Below are positions 45,726 to 56,706 of a stretch of DNA of 64,000 nucleotides, piece by piece (the stretch's first letter is position 1; each line of letters starts with the position of its first letter). The notes under the pieces are model-generated. The model did not search any database. It was not told where the DNA came from and was given only the letters and a program-made list of their open reading frames with translations. The stretch spans positions 97,339,261 to 97,403,260 of the forward strand of contig OY744604.1 in NCBI GenBank assembly GCA_963556255.1. The letters run 5' to 3'. The translations under genes and the position numbers were made by a program. The stretch is from Allolobophora icterica. Taxonomy: Eukaryota; Annelida; Clitellata; Crassiclitellata; Lumbricidae.

Positions 45726-46470
45726 GATTTTCTCACATTCTCGTTTGTCACTTTGGCATGCTATATAGTTTCTGTTTAGAATCCATGTGAACGCTGCAAT
45801 GAAACTGATCCCAGATGTTTGTAATCAAAGTAATTAGTTAAATTTAACTGAGTTTGGACAGACCTGGTTGCTCTGGTTTGCAGGTGAATTTGTCAGATGC
45901 AACCGGTTGTCCGTTGCTTACATGTCCGCTGTTCTTTTACCGTGATGTCGGTTGTTGTTCATGTGTCCGCTTCTCAGCAATTGAGCGATGATATCTGAAG
46001 CAATTATTTAGCATTTGGGTCATCTTTAAGGTCAGGTAGTTTCTCTATCAGCTGCACAGTTCTCTGTAGAGTGTAGAGCGGAATATGGTAGGTACAAGAT
46101 AGGCGGATGTAGGGGAAGGTACGATACGTTAACATGGAGTAGGGATGGCAAGGTAAATTGTTCATTTATGGACATCCGCGTTACCAGAATTAGTACCATG
46201 AGGCAACTTTGTCGTACTGTGGTTGATCAATTTTTCCATTGAAGTGCAACACGACAGCAGTCGTGAAACAACAGGACAACCATAGGACAACAATAAGACA
46301 ACTCTTCATACGGCTTCTTTTCTTGCTATCACCATGCCATACTGGTGTGTTTTATTGAACGTTAATGAATAGTGACTTCAAAGAAACAATCTAGCTTACA
46401 ATCTCTAATAAAATGACTTAGACTTAATAGAGTTAGATAGGTGTTCGCAACTGAATAAAGAATCAGTTGA

Positions 46471-46707
46471 CTAACCTTCGTTACTCGACGACGGATAGTG
46501 ATCGTCATCTGAGTCTGCGTAGCAGGAGCAACTGTCGCAATTACAGCTGAAGTCGAGGTTGCGGCAGGTGAAGCAGCCCCGCGGACACCCAGGACAACAA
46601 CATTCGTACAATGAGGATCCACGGTCGGTCCAAGACTCATACGTCTGACCAATGGAAAGGTTGCAGAGCAAAACGAAGGCAGACAGCGATAGGACAAGAC
46701 GAGACAT
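46471..46707 (-). CDS. Small secreted Cys-rich protein, first exon
   Basis: 78 codons from ATG at 46707. Residues 1-21 form a clear signal peptide (MSRLVLSLSAFVLLCNLSIGQ region, hydrophobic core, Gln end). The rest has ten cysteines in a 27-residue block that includes CCCPGCPRGC and CNCDSCSC, then an acidic Ser-rich tail. The TAG at 46473-46471 overlaps a donor-like AAG|GTTAGT, so the exon may splice at 46476 and the protein may be longer; I found no second exon. I recognise no family. A TATA box lies 62-69 bp upstream. It could be a defence peptide, a matrix protein or another secreted Cys-rich factor. Confidence 0.6.
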   Translation of the reverse strand: MSRLVLSLSAFVLLCNLSIGQTYESWTDRGSSLYECCCPGCPRGCFTCRNLDFSCNCDSCSCYADSDDDHYPSSSNEG

Positions 46708-46764
46708 CTCTAGAAACGGCGAAAACCAGTCACAGCTGCACGTGTTGTACTATTGGTCGTAGGC

Positions 46765-47060
46765 CTCGTATTTATAGAGCGCCTCTCTAAAGCTAAGAGA
46801 AGGGCAACAGCTTATTCACGAGCGCTGCGTCGTGTCAGAGTTGTTTTCTAGAGGACACAGTCTGGGTAACAGAGAGACCTGAGAGAGAAGGAGGAGGCAG
46901 AGGAGAGCTGCTAAGGAGGCGTTTCGTTGAGAACGAGAGAGGGTTGGAAGGAGGAGGATTGAATGGATTAGGGAAGGAATTCCTGAAGAGTTGGGACTTC
47001 AATTTATAATGGAGATCCTGTGGGCTGATAAGTAAAGGACCTGGAGGCAGATAGCAGGTA
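46765..47060 (-). repeat. Dispersed repeat copy (LINE 3'-end-like)
   Basis: Shares tttcgttgagaacgagagag and acttcaatttataatgga-type sequence with 15080-15500 and 54540-54740. On the minus strand it ends at the gaggcgctctataaat motif. Confidence 0.65.
46769..46776 (-). promoter_or_regulatory. TATA box for the Cys-rich gene
   Basis: TATAAATA on the minus strand, about 60 bp before the ATG. It is part of cgctctataaatacga, which matches the LINE 3' terminus motif, so the box may be LINE-derived. Confidence 0.45.
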
Positions 47061-47735
47061 AGGTGCAGTTGGGTAAAGTGAGCTCAGTTCAGGCACGGTA
47101 CATGGCAAAGTATAAGGTCAGGTCATGCAATGTAGTGTAAGGTCAGATGAAATAAGTTCAGGTAAAATTAAGTCAGTCCTGAGAAACCTGACGCACTTAA
47201 TGATCAGCCTCAATTATCCAAACGACGCTAATTTGATGACGTTTCGTAGAATTGCTATGTCTGTAGAAATAATGCAGATAATGTTATTTATAACGCGCCC
47301 TCGTGACAGTCACAGCCGACAGCTCCAATGTTCGGAATAGGTTGAAAAGTATTTTAAACTGTGCCGCATTTTCAATGAAGGTGTAAGAACAGTGTTCGAA
47401 GTGAGACAGAGATCTATGTGACACTGCAGCTCTGTTTTATAATATCGTATTTATTGGTTGTTTGTATGTTACGCAATTCTTAGTTACCTAAATATCCACA
47501 TACATCTGATCAACTGTGGTAGGCCTAATATCTTCTAAATCCCATGCATTTACAAATAGAGTGCAAAGTACTGACTGCATATTGTGTTGTGTTGAAGGTT
47601 TTAGCATAAAACAGTAACTGGCTTCGAAAAAATATATTGTTAAATAAAATTTGAAACAACGTCTCCTTAATTTACCTTTATGAAGACTTTAAGAGTAGCA
47701 ACTTTGTTCAAGCATAATTAAATCACGTAAGGCCA
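47060..47735. other. Non-coding stretch, nothing assigned
   Basis: No supported exon. aggtcagg-type short repeats lie at the left edge. Confidence 0.4.
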
Positions 47736-47803
47736 TAAAGATTCACCTTGTCACCTTGTGCTGTCAACTCTTGGAGCTCTAGCGGTCGCCATGACAAACA
47801 TTC
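47735..47803. repeat. Copy 2 of a 60-bp duplicated segment
   Basis: Matches 42225-42292 with a few changes (ggagctctagcggtcgcca). It has no TIRs that I can see. Confidence 0.8.
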
Positions 47804-47879
47804 TCCATTGCTTCCCTAAAGATTAGCCAATTTAATTTAGAACGTTTAAAAATACTGATCTCTGCAAACGAAATAAAAA

Positions 47880-48070
47880 TCCCAGTTTTGCAGAACTTAC
47901 TTATTGAACAGTCAGACTCTGCAAATCTTCCGATTTCCGATCCAAGTCGTCTTTTAGCGATCAATCGAAGCGTTTCCGTTTCCTCTGACACTCGATTCGT
48001 CGTCGGAAGAGAAGCAAGATGAACAGATCAGCATTTGGACGGAGAAGCCGAGCATTTATATAGCGCCAGA
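47880..48070 (-). promoter_or_regulatory. Possible promoter and 5' exon
   Basis: On the minus strand ggcgctatataaatgctc (about 48072-48055) is TATA-like. An open stretch from 47991 reads ETETLRLIAKRRLGSEIGRF and reaches a donor-like ataa|gtaagt near 47900. No ATG opens that frame, so it could be a 5' exon or chance. The TATA motif is again identical to LINE 3' ends. Confidence 0.25.
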
Positions 48071-48079
48071 TCGGTCTGT

Positions 48080-50720
48080 TTACGACGCAGATTATCATAA
48101 AACGCATCCGACGAATGACAGCGCGTGTGTTGTAAGATGAAGGACGCAGCGAGCTAACGAACGCGTGGAGGTGCGTTCGCAGCCAGTCCTGTGATTAGAG
48201 TTCGCTCGTGTCCGAGCCTGACCGTTCAATTACTGCACCCACACAGATGACCGACGTAATGAGTGGAAACCAGAGACCCAGAGGATGTCTTACAGTCATT
48301 TACGGCAGATTGGATGGTAGATCGTCAGGCGATCTCTGACGCAATTCCCAATTCAGAGACAACGGTTGTTCTATGGGGTGCTGTGCGCTGGTAAATTAAT
48401 TTTAATAATAAAAATACCGTAGCCTGTCGAAATAGCGCTGCGTTACTTTTCATCGAGAAATTCTGCGGAATAAAACTAAAGAAACTTGTTAATAGAACTA
48501 ATCGAAACTATATTTTGTCCCTGTGTGACGTACTGCGGAACACAGCAAGCAACATTAGCCTACATCGCTCGATAGTATCAAATTTTCAATTTAAAATGTT
48601 GATTTGGCTACTTCTGCTAGACCTACTGATACTAATTTGTTGCTTGTCACATTCTATGCATTTGTAAACTTATTTTAAGCAAAGAATCAAACTTAAATTT
48701 AACCGTTGGTCTATTAGTAGTAGCCTAATGTCGCAAATTGATCGCTGTAACTGTCCCTAACTGTGTAACTAACCCTGAGTTTTAAATAAACTAAATGGGA
48801 CAGCTGGAGTACAAGGTAATGAAATTTACACCAACAAATGAATAGCCTAACATTGGCTTCTAAACATCATGAATAAGATATCATTTGTAACATTCCTAAG
48901 AGCAAGTCCAGACTTTTACAAACTTAGGCCTACAAGTCATAAAGTCCAGTGCGAGAAATCTAGGCCTTCCCCATTTCGCCAGAAGTATAAATGAATGAAT
49001 ACTCGTTTATTGATCATAACGCAACTAGAACAAGCTAAAGGAGTATAGTCTCACGAGCAGCTAATTAGCATCAGTAGGAATTCTTGTAGAGAATAGCTAA
49101 AATTATCATCGTCTTTTTCGGTAAGGTAAATTTATGCGGTCTTCCTCGAAGGTTGCTTTTAAATAAACTTCAGAGTTGTAGGATGTCAGAGCATCCTGTG
49201 TATATGTTAAGCATGAGTAGTCTAAATATGGAAGTAAATTATTATTGTCCACATTTCATGCATACGTGATTAGTAGCCCACAAAGCAGAGGATTTTTAAT
49301 AGAAATTTCCACTGGTGGGGATATTTTGATTTAAATTTTCACGCTTAATTTTAAGTCAAAAAGCACTGAGAAACTTGTAAAGGACACATATTTTAAATAG
49401 TTGAACTTTCAAGCAGTCCAATTATCAAAATAAAACAAATTATCGAAATGAAACAATTAACACTCATTACTAATGAGGATTTCCAGTTCAAACCTCAAGG
49501 TCATGATAACATAAAATCATTTCATCATTTCATCATTGGTGGCGACTGGTGAGACTAAAGATGGCAAAACTCAATGGTAATTCACCGTTTGGAAAAAGGC
49601 AAGGACTGGTGGGGAGATGGCTTGTGGGGAATTTCCCAACCAGTTAACTTGCCAAAAAATCCATGCACAAAAAGGGGTATTTATTAGGTATTTCGTTATT
49701 AGAATGCAATTTGACAATTGCAGTTCAGCACATAAAAACGGTTATAAAGCAAAAACAACATCGTTTAGCGCAGATTGCGCGGATAATTACAGAAGTCGAC
49801 TTGGCTTCAATTTATTACTTTATGGCAACAGAACGGAAGCTATGGTAAACAATGGCGATAGCATCTGTTGAAAAAATGATTGTCCACTCAGCTCTCTGAA
49901 CCAAAATAACTGTCGCAGTCGTTCAGTAGCACTTGAGTCATAGAGTAGCATGATCGTGCGTTGATCGAGGCCTGGGAATATGGCTTCGCGGAGCGGCGGT
50001 TGCCCCAGTCCTCTTCTACGCTCGCAGCCATCCATATCACTGCTACTTCCACTTCGGCGACGTACTGCACTATTTCTAGCACAGTGATCGTTCCCTCCAG
50101 GGTAGGTTCACGATTGGCCGCGTCCTTAAGAGGGCAACACTATAAAGCTCTGTCTCGGGATCCGATTCGGCCACTGTTGCCGGGTGGGCAACGCTCTGAG
50201 GATGATGGTCTTTTATCATTTTTATCTTAACACGATTCGTTCCTTCATCGGCAATAGTCGCTTCCTTTTTTGCGCGCCTTTTTTCATTCTACACCTCTTA
50301 ACGCCGGAAATACCGTCATTAGGCTACTGTAACACACCAGATGTTCTCTGAGTTCATGCATGCACAGGAAAGTCTTGAGTCGAAGTCTCTGCAGCTTTCT
50401 TCCCTAGGCTCATATTAGCTGTATTATAGGGCGATGCAGAAAAACCACCATCAAACGTGTCTCGATCCGTATGTACTAATAGGAGTGAGTTGTCTAATTG
50501 TCGAATGTAGAAGTAAATCTCTTCCTCGGGTTCTCTGATGGCAGTTCTCATCGAACACAATTATAAATTCTGCTCCATGAAGATACCGTTAATCGTCTCT
50601 ACGGGACTCTAACAGTTCAGGTTCTCTTTCTATAACTTCAGCTATTTATTTGCATGCGGACCTTCGTCCTGAGAGGCCCAACCCTCCACCTTCTTCAGTC
50701 AGATCTCTGAGCTGTGTGTT
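48080..50720. other. Long stretch without recognised genes
   Basis: Low GC, short frames only. A tataaatgaatgaatac at 48985-49005 looks like a LINE 3' tail. I see no RNA gene or TIR pair. Confidence 0.45.
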
Positions 50721-50724
50721 GTGA

Positions 50725-50815
50725 GAAGCATATTTGGATTCGGTATCGACCTCTAAGTTAACTCATTGGGTCAATGAGTTAACTTAGAGGTCGATACCGA
50801 ATCCAAATATGCTTC
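50725..50815. repeat. Perfect 44-bp-arm palindrome with 3-nt loop
   Basis: Arms 50725-50768 and 50772-50815 are exact reverse complements (start gaagcatatttggattcg), separated by GGT. No element ends or target duplications around it. Confidence 0.97.
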
Positions 50816-51730
50816 GGACTTTGACTTATCGATTACTGTCTGCAATTGACTGTCTTAACCTCCTATCTGGTAAGGCATGGGGTGCAAACGCTTGTGATCT
50901 TCACCTTGAACAACACCCATCTACAAGGTATGTGATGGGTGTGTCTTTCCCAGAGTTTCACCCAACCACTCTTATTCATGACACAGAACCAGTTCGCCAG
51001 AGCAGTGTCGGATCAGAGGGCCAGATGCTGACTGTCGCTGCTTTGACTTAGAAGCGCACTGATTGGAATTTTTTTTCAAGTTGGCTGGTGGGGCAAGTTG
51101 GTCGTGCGGTCCTGTGAGCTTACGGGAGGTAGTGAAAAAGATTATATTACTACTCAAGGTCAAGGCCATCTGTGATGACGTTTGTGCGTCCATGTTTTTG
51201 CGCTGAGAATTTTTGTGGAAGTTTTGCCGAATAAAAGGTAATTTTGCACCTTAAGCAAACTTATTTCGTAAAAAGTTCAGTTCTCTGTATATCCCAAGCT
51301 ATTGGGACTAAAAATGTGAAGTTTGCACAATGTTTAGGGCCGTTATCGTGGCTTTGAACGATATGTCGGCCATGATTGACGTTATTCACGTTGTCCCGCT
51401 ATATGTGTTTTATCAAAGATTATCTTCTGGGCGGGACGGTTGGGGCAAGTTGGTTGAAAAAATCAACTTGCCCCTTAAAGCAACCAACTTGCCCCATACT
51501 GTTACTTTATGCTATGTTATCATTAGGCCTAGGCCTGTAATAATACTCTATATGGCCTACCCCTACCAATTATGTATTAGACTAAACTTATAGAATTTAT
51601 TTAAACAAATAGGCCTATTTTAATTTTAACGTTGTCACTTCTGGTCGGAAAGACCCTACGTTCAGAAGGTCGGCTATTTCGCGGTCGGCAAGTCCGGTAG
51701 ACACCTTCTAGCTAACTAGGCCTACTACTA

Positions 51731-51895
51731 TCAGTGTTTAAAGTGGGTGGGAACCCGTGGGAACGGCGTTCCCACTGCTCTCGAAATTCGTTGCTTGCGT
51801 TCCCACTGCTCATAATGCAAGAACCCTGGTAATGCATGCATTCCAATAAAACTCTTCTTTGGAGTTCCCACTGCTCACCAAACCACTTTAACCAC
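51731..51895. mobile_element. Possible hAT MITE in pogo element
   Basis: Ends cagtgtttaaagtgg and ccactttaaccactg are inverted copies about 165 bp apart. The 8-bp flanks (ACTACTAT and ACTATCAA) do not match, so the target duplication is missing or has decayed. Confidence 0.6.
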
Positions 51896-52438
51896 TGACT
51901 ATCAAAAGCTCTTCCCATTTAAAAAATATATTTAATTTCAGTTCACAAGAATGGTTAGAAATTACGTCAGAAAAACCAATACTGGCCCTGGCTGTGGATG
52001 GTCTTCCGTTAGAATGATTGCAGCAGTTGAAGAAGTCAAAAGCAAGCGAATGTGCCCTGCACAGGCTTCAGCTGTTTATGAAATCCCTGAAACCACCTTA
52101 AACGATATCTAAAAGTTGGACCTGAAAAGTATCCTGTCAATGGTGGTAGGTATAAGCCGGTTTTCACTCCTCAACTTGAAAGCGAACTTTCTGGATACCT
52201 CCATGAAATGAGCTTACTGGGATTTGGTTTGCCATTTTCTCAGGTATGCAAAGTTGCATTTGATTTAGCCGAACGTAATGGAACACAGGCAGGCATTGAC
52301 TGGGTCAAATCATTCATGAAGCGAAACGCTGGAGTAGCTCCTCGATCTCCAGAGGCCACCATTTTTTCGAAAGTGAATATGCAGGATACACTAATGATTG
52401 TAGCACCACCTTCGTCATTTGGATTACCAAACAAAAGT

Positions 52439-52552
52439 GGGTGGATGACAGCGGATGTTTTTGTTAAGTATTTGGAAGTATACGTCATCGTATCTCGATA
52501 CGATGACGTATACTTCCAAATACTTAACAAAAACATCCGCTGTCATCCACCC
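52439..52552. repeat. Perfect 56-bp-arm palindrome inside transposase
   Basis: Arms 52439-52494 and 52497-52552 are exact reverse complements with a 2-nt centre. The left arm is transposase coding sequence plus about 17 bp; the right arm is its inverted copy. Confidence 0.97.
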
Positions 52553-52567
52553 AATTTTAAAGTTAAA

Positions 52568-52592
52568 GAGACAGACAGACAGAGACAGATAC

Positions 52593-52673
<81 letters not shown>

Positions 52674-52722
52674 CAGAGACAGAGACAGAGACAGAGACAG
52701 AGACAGAGACAGAGACAGAGAC

Positions 52723-52809
<87 letters not shown>
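52568..52809. repeat. (GA)n and (GACAGA)n microsatellite
   Basis: About 240 bp of GA repeat with a central GACAGA block; gives false Glu/Arg frames. Confidence 0.98.
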
Positions 52810-52814
<5 letters not shown>

Positions 52815-53189
52815 AACATGTTGTCAAACATGCTCGACCAACACGAGACAATCCAATGTTATTACTGCTGGACAATCATTCTTCACACATAAGTTTACAA
52901 GCTGCTGATTATTGCCACAAGAAAACTTGCCCCATGAGTATAGCCAACTTGCCCCATTGGTGTATCCAACTTGCCCCATACATGGGGCAAGTTGGTTGAT
53001 CTGGTTCATTGTTTTCTTCAGTGATTATTACTTTCTTCTTAATTATGTAAGATAAATCTGTTGTGTAGTATGAATAGTAGTAGGAATAGTAATGTTCTGG
53101 TATAAATAAACTTCTGCTGATAACTTGCCGTCAGGTTTAAATTAAGAAAATGTAAACACCAACCAACTTGCCCCGGGTTCCCCTATAGT

Positions 53190-54535
53190 TCGTTACTTGC
53201 CCGCACCCAGACTTTATTTTATTTAAGCTACTTTCACCACCACGTGATTGTACTGTAGTTATCACTAACCACACGTTATCCTGAGATTCGTCTCGTTAAT
53301 ACGGAGCGCACGCTTCGCCACTCTACATTAGAGACGACACACGGAGTGGTGGTCTTTTATCGACTCCTCGAAGCAGTGTCTGCTTCTTTATACTGTAAGT
53401 ACGGACAATTATCTTTTATTGTCGACAATACTCAATAGGTTTCGTGCGAAACACCAAATCTCACGATTTTTCGCAATAACGGAAAGTCCTTAATGCCAAC
53501 GTCGATTTTCTGTAAGGGTGCCATAAACTTAGGCTGTTACTGGTCTATAGCGACGATCGGCTTTCCTTTGATCAGCCCCGTTTTTAAGGCCCATTGTAAT
53601 ATATCATTTGTCGGGTAAGGTTAAACTGAAATGTTTAATTAACAAATAGTATTAAGAGAATAAACCATTGAAATTTTAGACAAACTGAAACTGACGACAA
53701 AATAACTCACACATCAAACAATTATAAAATGCAGATATTACTTAAATAGAATTATTAATTTATGCGTAAATCTAGCTAGCCTTGTGTGGCCTGTACGCCA
53801 CTATATATTGTGTGATCGAAAGAGATCGCATCTTTCTTCACGCACAGAGTAACCTTTCGCTATTTTATGATATTTTATCGTGTACATTTTTTAATCGAAC
53901 TCATTTAATAAAATATCACTAATCAAATGAGTCATCCAAAAGCTACGACGGTTGTCTTTCTTTGCACCGCGTTCTACACTTGTCGTGTAATTCAGTGTTG
54001 CACCAGGGATAGCAATTTCTCTGCCAACATGGCCATGGACACTAAATGGGACCCATATTATGGGTTGCATTCGGGTCCCAGATGGGAATGGTTCGTTTAT
54101 GGCCTTATGGGCTCCATTTGGGCATGCTGTTAGGGTAGTTATTGCAATAAAGTCAAATATCGATAATATCTTAGAAAATGCACTTGTTATTTACTCCAAA
54201 TAACTGCTTTGTGGACACAGTCTTGCTGTTTGATATCACTCTTGGACTGTTTAATTTCCGTTTTGACCCATTTAGACCTAAGGCTATCTTTGGTCTATTT
54301 GTGGCTATTTTGGGTTGTTTGTTATGGCAGATCTCTGCTGGCACGCCATGGACGAGCAAAGGGTTGAGTCAACAGGAAATTATTTCTGATAGTCGACGTT
54401 GAGTTAGAATGCAATTTGTTCTGCTGTAGGAAGGAACAACATGAAACGATCTTAAGACCATGTCAGTGGTGCTCCTTTGAATTATTTCCTTTCCTTTGAG
54501 ACTTCCAGTCTTTGCAACAATTAACGTAATGTAAG
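53190..54535. other. Non-coding stretch with a possible short frame
   Basis: A 68-codon frame at 53927-54133 ends KWDPYYGLHSGPRWEWF and on, which comes from a locally repetitive tgggacccata/gggtcccagatggg stretch. I do not support it as a gene. Confidence 0.4.
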
Positions 54536-54539
54536 GTAA

Positions 54540-54740
54540 GATCGTAATCGTAATCGCCCACAGATATCAGAGGAAGATCCGAGAGGAGGCAGGTGCACGA
54601 ACTGTTAAGGCGCCTTTCGTTGTGGACGAGAGAGATTAGAAGGCGCAAGATTGGATGGTAGGCATTCCTCAAGATGAGGGACTTCAGTTTATAATGAATA
54701 GCCTGTGGGGTGATGAGTAGAGGAGTGTAAGATAATTGCA
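54540..54740 (-). repeat. Dispersed repeat copy (LINE 3'-end-like)
   Basis: Third copy of the family at 15080 and 46765, with actgttaaggcgcctttcg and acttcagtttataatgaat. Confidence 0.65.
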
Positions 54741-54942
54741 GAAACACCACACGCCTAAGTGGAAGGCTCATTGTATTGGTGTTCGTAAACTACATGAATG
54801 ACTAACCTAATGCCTTCTGTGTGACCTTTATGGTCGCTTCAAGTTAAATCGTAGTCTACGTCATAATTCCTAATAAATGACAAATGGAAATACGATGTCA
54901 GAGAAAGCAGAAGTGAAGCTGTGGATATTTGTACTAAATAGC

Positions 54943-55120
54943 AGTGGCGGCGCCAGGGGTGGGCTAGGGGGTGCTTAGCCCCTCCAAACTGTGGCTCAGC
55001 CCCCCCAAACAAAACGCTGGAAACCTCTGAAGCTTTGCAATGCTTACAAAGGAGGAAGGGAGAAAGGGAAGAGCTTAGGGCTTCAGCCCCCCCAAACCTG
55101 AAATCCTGGCGCCCCCACTG
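54943..55120. mobile_element. hAT MITE
   Basis: A 178-bp element with ends CAGTGGCGGCGCCAGG...CCTGGCGCCCCCACTG and a perfect 8-bp duplication CTAAATAG (54935-54942, 55121-55128). Confidence 0.94.
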
Positions 55121-55489
55121 CTAAATAGACAGCAAACAGAACATAAGTAGGCTTAAGGTTAGCGAACGAATTGAGCCACAGATCGAATTCGTATCTTTTT
55201 GCGTTCAGTCCAAGTATTATAGACCTAACGTTTCTTCTTTCCATTCGGCCAGAACTAAGGCTGCAGCGAACTAATCTGTGTAATGCAACAAAAGTAGTCC
55301 GTCTTCTGGTCTTGGGTTTTGGTTTTTGGTTTACTGTCAGGCATTCGCCAACATTCACTTTTAACTGCGCCACCTGACGAATACCACAGCGAAAATGGTT
55401 TCTTGTTGACTTCGCTAGATGGCGTTGCCAAACAAATCAACTGAAATTCTGTTCAAGCAATGCATATTATGTATTATATTTATATGAAT

Positions 55490-55588
55490 GTACGTTTCTA
55501 TGTATGTATGTTTCTATGTATATATGTTTCTATGTATGTTTCTATGTAGACCTATGTATGTTTCTATGTATGTATGTTTCTATGTAGG
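55490..55588 (+). repeat. GTTTCTATGTAT minisatellite, left part
   Basis: Left part of a 12/16-bp repeat array interrupted by the element at 55588-56705. Confidence 0.93.
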
Positions 55589-56705
55589 GGCACGTTTGGT
55601 TGAGGGGGCAAGATGGGTTTTCCGCTATAAAAATTTTATATAATTATAATGCGTGGCAGGAAAACAGTCTAACAGAAAGTTTATCAAAGAGCAAGCCAAA
55701 ACTGATCTTTTGTTCCATAGCGGTTACGTGATACGGTGCTTTATTTCCGTTTATCATTTAAAAGTAAGGTTTTCTATATACCTTTAAAAATATTTAACTG
55801 TTATAAAATGACGCATATCTAAATCCACATGAACGCAAAAAATTGACAAATAGGGCCTATGTTGTTTTGTTCAGCATTTATTGTGAGTTATTACTGATAT
55901 ACATTGTTTCTCCAAATCACGCTATACAAACCATAGCCACGAGATTTTGTAGTGTGGACCTGTTGGGGCAAGATGGCAGAGGCAAGTTTGTCTGATTCAA
56001 CCAACTTGCCCCACAATTAGAATAAGTATTGTTGTGCCTAGTTATTGTTACATTAAACTGGTGTGTAGTGAAACCTTGTATAGAATTACACTAGGTATTG
56101 CTGAAGTTGTGATTTGAAACATTTCCTAAACTGGTTCTTTCCATAAATAAACGAAGCAAGGTTTGATGATGTTTTTATTCGTTCAGTTATCTCTTGGAGT
56201 CATCAAAAGTTGCAGGCCCTACCATCTTTCGAAATTCGAAAAGAAAAACCAGGTGGCATGAAGCACGTTCAGTCTACGAAGGATGTGGCAAGTTTATTAT
56301 GCGATTTTTGTTGAAACATTCAGCCAACAAAGGACATTACGATTTTTTTAAACACTGCCATTTTAATTAAATAATTTTTTATCTGACATTTTTATTAAGA
56401 CTAAATGTTTTTAAATTGAAACAAATTTGATCAACCGAAATGCATTCATTTTCCACTATTAGAAATAAGATTTATCATTTATGTGTATATCTATATTGTC
56501 ACCGTCTTGCCCCAAGGAGGCAACCAACTTTTCCTGTTGACTTTCAGAAAAATTTTTAGATCATTTTTTGCTAACTTAAAAAATATTTTGACGCCTGCTT
56601 TTGTGCTATCTTATAGCTGTTATTAATAGATCCGTTGGGGAAAATATGATTATGTTGGCATCGTTGGCGATCAAAACTGATTTATCCCCCAACTTGCCCC
56701 CACGT
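55588..56705. mobile_element. Non-autonomous element with CAACTTGCCCC motifs
   Basis: Splits the GTTTCTATGTAT array. Left end: ctatgta then ggggcacgtttggttgaggg. Right end: ccccaacttgcccccacg. Motif copies lie near 55604, 55972, 56003, 56508 and 56690. Internal sequence is A/T-rich with no transposase. TA next to the left end fits a pogo/mariner-type TA target. Confidence 0.65.
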
Positions 56706-56706
56706 C

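Larger units (their letters stand above)
51951..52970 (+). pseudogene. Pogo-like transposase, broken
   Basis: It starts MVRNYVRKTNTG with a psq-type helix-turn-helix (ECPAQASAVYEIPETTLN-like region), then has a one-base frame loss at about 52107. It continues VFTPQLESELSGYLHEM and FDLAERNG. The part that should hold the first catalytic Asp is deleted after KVNMQ (near 52382). GWMTADVFVKYLE follows, is interrupted by a palindrome and a GA microsatellite (52439-52809), and resumes HVVKHARPTRDNPMLLLLDNHSSH, the DDE_1 second-Asp block. Confidence 0.8.
51080..53185 (+). mobile_element. Pogo/Tigger-like DNA transposon, internally rearranged
   Basis: Contains a broken pogo-like transposase (51951-53000) and nine copies of CAACTTGCCCC in either orientation (51090, 51442, 51464, 51484, 52923, 52944, 52966, 52984, 53163), clustered near both ends as expected for transposase-binding repeats. 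Exact ends are uncertain; the right end is probably near ccccgggttcccctata (53170-53187). Confidence 0.65.

Noticed and set aside
49820..50082. Possible Harbinger-like transposase frames on the minus strand
   Set aside because: The resemblance is weak and no catalytic or Myb-like block is visible.
52208..52999. 263-codon frame as an intact transposase
   Set aside because: It mixes true transposase with a palindrome and GA repeat, lacks the first DDE region and starts after a frame loss.
53927..54133. 68-codon frame ending in a Trp-rich peptide
   Set aside because: Arises from local gggaccca/gggtccca repeats; no splice or family support.
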